Part shown: positions 1 through 5,144 of the stretch, piece after piece
Numbering within the stretch: position 1 is the stretch's first letter
Layout of the letters: every line of letters starts with the position of its first letter
Assembly (NCBI GenBank): GCA_937908275.1
Contig: CALERA010000146.1
Span: 1 to 7,204, forward strand
Length of the DNA stretch: 7,204 nucleotides
Reading direction: 5' to 3'
DNA from: an uncultured Desulfarculaceae bacterium
GTDB taxonomy: Bacteria > Desulfobacterota > Desulfarculia > Desulfarculales > Desulfarculaceae
The notes under the pieces: model-generated
Seen by the model: only the letters and a program-made list of their open reading frames with translations
The model's database searches: none
What the model was told of the DNA's origin: nothing
Made by a program: the position numbers and the translations under genes

Positions 1-442
1 GGATGTCCATGCCCCACATGATGCGGGCGTGGGCGTTGGCGATGCGGGTCATGTCGGCCTGGCTGACGCCAAAGGCCGTGGGCCGGCCGGTGGTGCCGCT
101 GGTGCCCAGCACCCGACCCAGGCGGATGGGGTCCACGCAGACGTTGCTGCCAAAAGGCGGGTGCTCGGCCTGGTCGGCCCGGATCTCATCCTTGGTCACC
201 AGGGGGAAGCCTTCGAAGTCGGTCAGGCTCCTGACGTCGCCCGGGTGCACCCCGGCCGCGTCCCACTTGCGCTTATAGAACGGCGAATGCGCGTAGCAAT
301 AGTCCAACTGAGCCCGCAGCTTGGGCAGGATGACCGTCTCCTCCCGCTCCTGGGGGTCCATGGTCTCCACCGCCCGGTTCCAATAAGGCTCGTCCGGGGC
401 CGGATAGTAGCTGGGGTCATAAACCGGCGGCCACGCGCTCAT
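1..442 (-). CDS. Phenylacetate-CoA ligase-like AMP-forming acyl-CoA synthetase, N-terminal part (cut by window edge)
   Basis: Only the first 147 residues are in the window; the gene continues past position 1. The start is ATG at 442-440, preceded by AAGGAG (453-458) at about 10 nt spacing. Seen: residues 41-64 (KLRAQLDYCY...SPFYKRKWDAAGV) match the typical PaaK-family N-terminus, and residues 113-122 (GTSGTTGRPT) are the adenylate-forming P-loop motif. Family knowledge: such enzymes use ATP to turn an aromatic or other carboxylic acid into its CoA thioester in the cytosol, through an acyl-AMP intermediate. The substrate-binding pocket lies mostly in the missing part, so the acid cannot be named. 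It follows the mutase small subunit after 161 nt containing a strong hairpin. Inference: it supplies the CoA ester for the mutase pathway. Family assignment is firm, substrate unknown. Confidence 0.9.
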   Translation of the reverse strand, partial: MSAWPPVYDPSYYPAPDEPYWNRAVETMDPQEREETVILPKLRAQLDYCYAHSPFYKRKWDAAGVHPGDVRSLTDFEGFPLVTKDEIRADQAEHPPFGSNVCVDPIRLGRVLGTSGTTGRPTAFGVSQADMTRIANAHARIMWGMDI

Positions 443-491
443 GCTTCGCCTGCTCCTTGCTGGGGGAAAGGGAGGGAGCGGGGGAGCAAGG

Positions 492-533
492 CCGGGGGAA
501 AACCCTTTTGTCCACAAAAGGGTTTTCCCCCGG
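492..533. repeat. Perfect 19-bp inverted repeat (hairpin) between mutase small subunit and ligase genes
   Basis: The left arm, 492-510 (CCGGGGGAAAACCCTTTTG), is exactly complementary to the right arm, 515-533, leaving a four-base loop TCCA (511-514). Each arm also contains a smaller self-complementary element: GGG-AAAA-CCC in the left, GGG-TTTT-CCC in the right. No T-run follows the stem in either direction; on the minus strand the next bases are CCTTGCTCCC. It is therefore not a canonical intrinsic terminator. Possible roles are an mRNA-stabilising or attenuating hairpin between the mutase and ligase cistrons, or a copy of a dispersed intergenic palindrome. The structure is certain, the role is not. 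Confidence 0.9.
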
Positions 534-603
534 ACCCCCTTTCCCAAAAAACTTCAGCGGGTTTCCACCGCGTCCAAGCTCCTTGCCGATGGCCGGACCA
601 GGA

Positions 604-1014
604 TCAGACCGAGGCCGGGGAGGCGGCCACCGCCTGGCGCACGAAGCCCACGATCTCGTCCCGCCCCGAGCCCGGGGGAAAGACCCCGGCGAAGCCCAGG
701 TCCTTGAGCTTCTGGGCGTCGGCCGGGCTGAAGACCCCGCCGATCATGAAGACCGTCTCCGGCGCCAGCCCGGCCGCGCGGGCCTGGTCGATCAGCATCT
801 GGCCCAGGGAGAGGTGGGCCCCGCCCAGGGAGCTGACCCCCACCAGGTCCGGGTCTTCCTGACTGGCGGCGGCCACGATCTGCTCCGGCAGGGCGTTGCC
901 GATGTAGACCACTTCCATGCCGGCGTCGCGCAGCTCCTTGGCCACGGTGATGACGCCCCGGTTGTGCACGTCCAGGCCGAGCTTGGCCAACAGGACCTTG
1001 ATCTTGCGTTCCAT
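604..1014 (-). CDS. B12-binding small subunit of acyl-CoA mutase (methylmalonyl-CoA mutase C-terminal domain homologue)
   Basis: This 136-residue protein is a stand-alone cobalamin-binding domain. Residues 8-20 (LLAKLGLDVHNRG) carry the base-off/His-on motif D15-x-H17-x-x-G20, with Lys11 at the position of the lysine in the LLAK signature of MCM. His17 should be the lower axial cobalt ligand and Asp15 its hydrogen-bond partner. The later family motifs are also present: SSLGGAHLSLG (about 77-87) and the GG of MIGGVFSP, which in MCM line the nucleotide-tail pocket. Start ATG at 1014-1012 with GGGAG about 10 nt upstream. It begins 24 nt after the large subunit stop, so the two are almost certainly co-translated and form a heteromeric holoenzyme, as in isobutyryl- and 2-hydroxyisobutyryl-CoA mutases. 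Length is normal for separate small subunits. No residue visible here reveals the substrate. Confidence 0.95.
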   Translation of the reverse strand: MERKIKVLLAKLGLDVHNRGVITVAKELRDAGMEVVYIGNALPEQIVAAASQEDPDLVGVSSLGGAHLSLGQMLIDQARAAGLAPETVFMIGGVFSPADAQKLKDLGFAGVFPPGSGRDEIVGFVRQAVAASPASV

Positions 1015-1038
1015 GCTGTTATCGCTCCCTGCCTGGCC

Positions 1039-2796
1039 CTACCACAGGGCCGGCGGCCGCCACAGGCCAAAGGCCCGCTTGAACACCTTGAACATCTCGC
1101 CCTCGCTGCACAGCACCCGGGCGCACTGCACCGAGGCCGGCAGCAGGTTGGCCCCGCCCCGGCAGGCGTCCTCCAGGCCCTTCAAGGCCGCCTCCACCGC
1201 CGCGTTGTCCCGCCGCAGCCGCAGCTCGCCCAGGCGGGCCTTCATGCGCTCCTCCACCCCCTCCGGGTATTCGAAGACGCTGATCTCCGGCGGCTTCACC
1301 TCGCTGAGGTAGGCGTTCTCGCCCACCACCCGGATCTCGCCCTTTTCCATCCGTTCGCGCTCGCGGTGGAAGTAATCGCGGATGCGGGTCTGCAACCAGC
1401 CGCTCTCCACCGCCGCCACGTAGCCGCCCTTCTGCTCGATCTCGGCCAGCTCGTCCAGGATGCGGCTCTCCAGCTCGTTGGTCAGGGCCTCCAGGTAGAA
1501 CGAGCCGCCCAGGGGGTCCACCACCTCGCAGACCCCGGTCTCGGTCTCGATGATCTGCTGGGTGCGCAGGGACAACAGGGCCGCCTCCTCGGTGGGCACC
1601 GAGTAGGCCTCGTCAAAGGAGTCCACGTGCAGCGACTGGGCCCCGCCCAGCACCGCGGCCAGGGCGTGGAACCCCGCCCGCACCACGTTGTTCAGGGGCT
1701 CGGAGCGGGTCAGGGAGACCCCGGAGGTCTGCACGTGGCAGCGCATCCAGGCCGCGCGGGGATTGGCGACCCCGAAGCGCTGGGTCATGATCCGGCCATA
1801 GAGCCGGCGCACCGCCCGGATGCGGGCAACCTCCTCGAAGAAGTCGTTGCCGATGGACCAGAAGAAGGCCGCCCGCTGGCCCAGGTCGTCGGCGGTCAGA
1901 CCCCGGCCGATCAGCTCCTCCAGCGACTCCACCAGGTTGGCCAGGGCCACCGCCATCTCGGTCACCGCGCTGGTGCCGAACTCGCGCAGGTTGTAGCCAT
2001 TCAAGGTCTGGAAGTTCCACTGCGGCACGTTGCGGCGGATGAACTCCATGTTGTCGCACTGGATGCGGAAGCAATCGCGCGGCGGGATGTACTCCGGGCC
2101 GGAGCGGACCACTTCCTCCAGGGTCACGTCGTTCTGGATGCTGCCCTTCAGGGCCGCCCAGGGGATGCCGCGCTTCTCGGCCAGGGCCAGGAACATGGGG
2201 AAGAGCAGGGCCGAGTTGGAGGGGTAGTGGGTGACCAGGCTGACCGTGACCTGGTCCAGGGGGATCTCGGCGAACAGGCGGTCCATGTCCTCGACGCTGT
2301 CGATGGCCACCCCGCTCATGCCCACCTGACCGGCGGCGATGGCGTCGTCGGAGTCGTACATCTGGATGGTGGGCAGGTCGAAGATGATGCTGATGCCGGT
2401 GGCCCCGTGGTCCAGCAGGAACTTGATGCGCTGGTTGGTGTCCTCCGGTCCGCCATAGCCGGCCAGCTGGCGGCGGGTGAAGCGCCGGCCGCGATACATG
2501 TTGGCGTGCACCCCCCGGGTGAAGGGGGCCTGGCCGGAGTTGCCCAACTGCCGGGCGTAGTCCAGGTCGGCCACGTCCAGCGGGGTGTAGAGCATGTTGC
2601 GCGGGATCTCCGAACCCAGCACCGTGGCCGGGGCCTGCGCCCAGGCCTCGCGGTCGGCCGGGCGCACGCTGGACTCGCGCCAGGTCTCGAACCCGGCCTT
2701 GATCTGGGCCAGGGCCTGGGGGTTGTAGAGGGGCGCGCCGGGCTCGCCGGCGGCGCGGGCCAGGATCTCCTTGGTGGTGGGCTTAGTTGAGGCCAT
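1039..2796 (-). CDS. Divergent B12-dependent acyl-CoA mutase, large (catalytic) subunit
   Basis: A 585-residue protein of the methylmalonyl-CoA mutase family, ending about where the linker to a fused B12 domain would start; the B12 domain is the next gene. Family signatures: FTRGVHANMYRGR (92-104), GISIIFDLPT (134-143), YDSDDA (147-152), IPLDQVTVS (178-186), GSIQND (218-223), FFWSIGNDFF (311-320), QTSGVSLT (356-363), QSLHVDSFDEA (387-397), VVDPLGGSFYLE (425-436). Aligned by eye to Propionibacterium MCM, Tyr89 becomes Leu111 and His244 becomes Asn269 (GYN instead of GYH). Arg207 appears kept as Arg231, though a one-residue insertion lies just after it, and Gln197 is kept as Gln221. ICM would have Phe/Gln and HCM Ile/Gln at the two substrate positions, so the pattern fits none of the well-studied enzymes. 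Start ATG at 2796-2794 with GGGAG about 10 nt upstream; the first 14 nt overlap the end of the regulator gene. Reaction class (adenosylcobalamin-dependent 1,2-rearrangement of an acyl-CoA) is well supported; substrate is open. Confidence 0.95.
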   Translation of the reverse strand: MASTKPTTKEILARAAGEPGAPLYNPQALAQIKAGFETWRESSVRPADREAWAQAPATVLGSEIPRNMLYTPLDVADLDYARQLGNSGQAPFTRGVHANMYRGRRFTRRQLAGYGGPEDTNQRIKFLLDHGATGISIIFDLPTIQMYDSDDAIAAGQVGMSGVAIDSVEDMDRLFAEIPLDQVTVSLVTHYPSNSALLFPMFLALAEKRGIPWAALKGSIQNDVTLEEVVRSGPEYIPPRDCFRIQCDNMEFIRRNVPQWNFQTLNGYNLREFGTSAVTEMAVALANLVESLEELIGRGLTADDLGQRAAFFWSIGNDFFEEVARIRAVRRLYGRIMTQRFGVANPRAAWMRCHVQTSGVSLTRSEPLNNVVRAGFHALAAVLGGAQSLHVDSFDEAYSVPTEEAALLSLRTQQIIETETGVCEVVDPLGGSFYLEALTNELESRILDELAEIEQKGGYVAAVESGWLQTRIRDYFHRERERMEKGEIRVVGENAYLSEVKPPEISVFEYPEGVEERMKARLGELRLRRDNAAVEAALKGLEDACRGGANLLPASVQCARVLCSEGEMFKVFKRAFGLWRPPALW

Positions 2797-3520
2797 CGAA
2801 AATCTCTCCCGCGACGGTCAGGCGGTGGCGCTTGAACCACTGCTCGGTGTGGGACAGGTGTTTGTGCATCAGGCGCTGGGCCAGCTTGGCGTCGCCCTGG
2901 GCGATGGCCTCCAGGATGGCCTTGTGCTCGGCGAAGAGGCTCTCCTGGTCCACGCGCTGGGTGTAGATGCGCTCGTGGCTGACCCGGGTGATCTGGGCGA
3001 AGAGATAGAAGATGGTCTTGGCCACGTGGTGGTAGACCCGGTTCTTGGCCGCGCGCGAGAGGATCAGGTGAAACTCGGCGTCCTCCAGGTGCACCGGCTC
3101 GCCGGCCTCCACCTTGGCCTCCATGCGGGCCACCACGTCGGTGAGCTTGGCCAGGTCCTCGGGGCTGATCTGCTGGGCGGCCCGGGCCGCGGCCCAGGAC
3201 TCGATCACGGTGCGGAACTCGGCCAGTTCGTCCAGGGAGGTGCGCGACTGGCGCAGGAGGGTGCAGAGGGGGTCGCGCAGGGACTGGGCGGCGATGTCCT
3301 GCACGTAGGTGCCCGAGCCCTGCTGGCTGGTGACCCAGCCGTCGCTCTCCATGCGTTTCAGGGCCTCGCGCAGGGCGTTGCGGCTCACCCCCAGGGAGGT
3401 GGCCATCTCGCGCTCCGGCGGCAGCCGGTCGCCGGGCTGCAGGCTGCCCTGGCCGATCAGCTCGGTGAGCTGGCGCACGATTTCCTCGGTGACGCGGCGG
3501 GGCTTGACGGTCTTGAACAT
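2783..3520 (-). CDS. GntR-family (FadR subfamily, FCD domain) transcriptional regulator
   Basis: A 245-residue regulator. Residues 4-73 form the GntR winged helix-turn-helix, with the signatures GDRLPPEREMATSLGVSRNALREALKRM and GWVTSQQGSGTYV. Residues about 95-226 are an all-helical FCD effector domain. Asp147, His151, His199 and His221 match the usual FCD metal site (DxxxH...EH...H), which in related proteins binds a metal that holds a carboxylate effector. ATG at 3520-3518 is chosen over an in-frame TTG at 3544 because AGGAG (3525-3529) lies only 4 nt upstream of the ATG, while the TTG adds eight residues (LALAGRSP) with no family match. Stop TAA overlaps the mutase start by 14 nt, implying translational coupling. 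A FadR-like palindrome lies upstream, so autorepression of the whole operon is likely. Effector unknown; a pathway acid or CoA ester is the natural guess. Confidence 0.93.
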   Translation of the reverse strand: MFKTVKPRRVTEEIVRQLTELIGQGSLQPGDRLPPEREMATSLGVSRNALREALKRMESDGWVTSQQGSGTYVQDIAAQSLRDPLCTLLRQSRTSLDELAEFRTVIESWAAARAAQQISPEDLAKLTDVVARMEAKVEAGEPVHLEDAEFHLILSRAAKNRVYHHVAKTIFYLFAQITRVSHERIYTQRVDQESLFAEHKAILEAIAQGDAKLAQRLMHKHLSHTEQWFKRHRLTVAGEIFDGLN

Positions 3521-3568
3521 GGGACTCCTGCCCGCAAGGGCCAAGGGGTTTTATGTCCTGTCGTAGGG

Positions 3569-3579
3569 TGGTAGTACCA
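3569..3579. promoter_or_regulatory. Putative operator for the GntR/FadR-type regulator (TGGTA-G-TACCA)
   Basis: The 11 bases TGGTAGTACCA are a perfect palindrome around a central G. They match the TGGT-N3-ACCA core known for FadR and PdhR-type GntR operators. The right flank (ACCAATT) extends the match to the PdhR-like consensus; the left flank does not. The site lies 49-59 bp upstream of the chosen gntR start and just downstream of the predicted -10 box, over the expected transcription start. Bound protein there would block initiation. Match seen directly; binding is inferred. Confidence 0.65.
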
Positions 3580-3580
3580 A

Positions 3581-3610
3581 TTAATAGCTACAGACCAGCT
3601 ATGCTGTCAA
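3581..3610 (-). promoter_or_regulatory. Predicted sigma70 promoter for the gntR-mutase-ligase operon
   Basis: Read on the minus strand, a perfect -35 box TTGACA (3610-3605) is followed after 18 nt by TATTAA (3586-3581), a 4/6 match to the -10 consensus. The segment is A/T-rich in an otherwise very G/C-rich window. The start of transcription would fall near 3574, inside the palindromic operator, giving a leader of about 54 nt before the gntR ATG. The 18-nt spacer is one longer than the optimum. Confidence 0.65.
3585..3601. promoter_or_regulatory. Second short palindrome in the promoter spacer (TAGCT-N7-AGCTA)
   Basis: Arms TAGCT (3585-3589) and AGCTA (3597-3601) flank seven bases and sit between the -35 and -10 boxes. 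The spacer and right arm include ACCAG (3595-3598 plus flank), resembling a half site of the FadR-like operator. It could be an auxiliary operator or a site for another factor. The arms are short, so chance occurrence cannot be excluded. Confidence 0.3.
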
Positions 3611-3698
3611 GCGAAAAGTCGTTCCGTTTTATTGAAGAGCTAAACGCGCGGACAGGCAGGACGAAAATCCCGCGGGGCGAGGCCGTTCCGGGCGGGGC

Positions 3699-5090
3699 TC
3701 AGCCCCGGTGCAGCCAGAGGAAGAAGGCGAACTCGATCTGGATGTAGAGGAAGGCCAGGACGGCCAGGAGCGGGACCCAGCGCCCGCGCAACTCCCGCCA
3801 AACCCCGGCCGGCGATTCCGTCAGGCGGGCCAGGGCCAGGCCGGCCAGGGGGAAGAGCAGCGGGATGACCGGGAAATGATAGGTGGGGGCGGCGAAGGCC
3901 AGCAGGTAGGGGGCCTGGTAGCCCAGGACCAGCAGCAGGGGCAGGACCAGGGCCGGCCAGCCCCGGCCGATCAGGCTCAGGCCCAGCAGGGCCAGGAGCA
4001 TCACCAGGACATAGCCCCCGGCTTCGCCCACCAGCATCAGGCCCGCCTTCCAGGCCGGCCAGGCCCGCAGCTTGGCGGTCTCGGCCGAGAGCTGGTAGTC
4101 GAAGCCCCAGAAGGCCCGCAGGCGGTTGAAGGTGCGCAGCAGGGTGGCCCCGGGGTGCGCCTTGATATAGCTCAGGGCCTCGCGCTGCATGGCCGCCCGG
4201 GTCTCGGGCGAATGGGGCCGCTCGCCATAGACCCGGCGCAGGTAGTCGGCCGTGGCCGGGGGCAGGGAGTCCAGCTTCTGGCTGGCCAGGTGGCTGGTCT
4301 TGTAGAGCGGGGTGTGGGGGTTGTTGCCTAAAAAGAAATTGCGCTCGTTGTTGACCGACAGGGTCCAGCCGGCCCCGGCCTGGTGGTTGAGCCAGAACAC
4401 CGGGGCCAGCAGCAACAGCACCGGCAGGGTCAGGCAGGCCAGGTCCAGGAACCCTTGACCCAGCCAGGCCGCCGGTCGCTGGCCCGGTGCGCGCCGCCGC
4501 CACGCCGCCCAGGCCACCGCCAGCCAGGCCAGACCCAGCAGGGAGACCAGGGAGGGCCGGGTCAGGCCGCCCGCGCCCAGCATGAAACCGGCCAGCACCA
4601 GCGGTCCGGGACGGTTTTCGGCCAGATAGACGCTCAGGGCCCAGGCCAGGACCAGGAGATAGACCGCCGTGGGCAGGGAGGAGAAGGGCTGGCCGGCCAT
4701 GAACAGCAGGGGGGGATAGAGGGCGGCCACCCAGCCCGTGGCCAGGACCGCCCGGCGCGGCAGGGCCAGGCGCTGGGCCAGGCCCAGGGCCAGGGGCACG
4801 CAGGCCAGGCTCAGCAGCAGGCACAAGGCCCGCCCCAGGGCCAGCGAGGGCTCGAAAATTCCGTAGACCAGGGCCAGGAGATAGCCGGCGCCCGGGGGCC
4901 AGTAATAGGGCAGGTTGCCCGGCCAGTGCGCCAGCATGGCCAGGGCCTCGCGGTGGTAGTCGCCGGCGTCGTTGAAAAAGGGGGTCAGGCCGTAGAGCAG
5001 GGTCACGCAGCCCAGGCGGGCGGCCAGGCCCAGGACCAGGGGCCAGCGCCAGTCGCGCCAAGAGAGGGGCTGGGGGCTGCCGTCCGCCAT
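3699..5090 (-). CDS. Polytopic membrane glycosyltransferase-like protein (GT-C / PMT_2, family 39 type)
   Basis: A 463-residue, strongly hydrophobic protein with roughly ten membrane segments, including about 16-36, 84-106, 115-132, 139-156, 163-198, 215-234, 348-373, 378-400, 403-422 and 438-460. After the first segment the short loop holds FFNDAGDYH (38-46) with Asp41 and Asp44, the position of the acidic catalytic residue in GT-C enzymes. Other family traits are LTRPS (176-180), a large extracytoplasmic loop at about 235-345 with NNERNFFLGNNPH, and TYHFPVIPLL (403-412), like the R/Y-x-x-P-x-x-P-L segment of PMT_2 proteins. Known members transfer a sugar from a polyprenyl-phosphate donor to lipid A, protein or polymer outside the membrane; the acceptor here is unknown. 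Start ATG at 5090-5088 with GGAGAAG about 8 nt upstream. It follows the penicillin-binding protein gene by 54 nt. General fold is confident, exact activity is not. Confidence 0.8.
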   Translation of the reverse strand: MADGSPQPLSWRDWRWPLVLGLAARLGCVTLLYGLTPFFNDAGDYHREALAMLAHWPGNLPYYWPPGAGYLLALVYGIFEPSLALGRALCLLLSLACVPLALGLAQRLALPRRAVLATGWVAALYPPLLFMAGQPFSSLPTAVYLLVLAWALSVYLAENRPGPLVLAGFMLGAGGLTRPSLVSLLGLAWLAVAWAAWRRRAPGQRPAAWLGQGFLDLACLTLPVLLLLAPVFWLNHQAGAGWTLSVNNERNFFLGNNPHTPLYKTSHLASQKLDSLPPATADYLRRVYGERPHSPETRAAMQREALSYIKAHPGATLLRTFNRLRAFWGFDYQLSAETAKLRAWPAWKAGLMLVGEAGGYVLVMLLALLGLSLIGRGWPALVLPLLLVLGYQAPYLLAFAAPTYHFPVIPLLFPLAGLALARLTESPAGVWRELRGRWVPLLAVLAFLYIQIEFAFFLWLHRG

Positions 5091-5108
5091 GGCGGGCGCT
5101 TCTCCACC

Positions 5109-5126
5109 GACCGCGCCGGGGCGGTC
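5109..5126. other. Small G/C hairpin in the gap before the glycosyltransferase-like gene
   Basis: GACCGC (5109-5114) and GCGGTC (5121-5126) form a perfect 6-bp stem with a six-base loop, just upstream of the ribosome binding site of the membrane-protein gene. There is no T-run on either side, so it is not a standard terminator. Such stems are frequent by chance at this base composition. Confidence 0.3.
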
Positions 5127-5144
5127 GTCCGCGGGGCGGAGGGC

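Noticed and set aside
29..862. Plus-strand frame of 277 codons over the ligase and small-subunit region
   Set aside because: It runs through the intergenic hairpin and antisense to two real genes, with no recognisable domain.
457..2790. A 777-codon open frame on the plus strand running opposite the mutase genes
   Set aside because: It is the antisense shadow of two clearly recognisable mutase genes. Its product is a low-complexity His/Gln/Gly/Leu/Ala-rich string with no family motif, as expected opposite G/C-rich third-position coding sequence.
3521..3544. Upstream TTG start adding eight residues to the GntR regulator
   Set aside because: The ATG at 3520 has a close AGGAG and begins where the family homology begins; the extra residues carry no family signal.
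3660..3706. Possible intrinsic terminator after the glycosyltransferase-like gene
   Set aside because: GGGGC-TCA-GCCCC (3694-3706) sits over the stop codon and has only a 5-bp stem; the nearest T-run on the minus strand (four T, around 3664-3667) is far from it. No convincing terminator can be placed.
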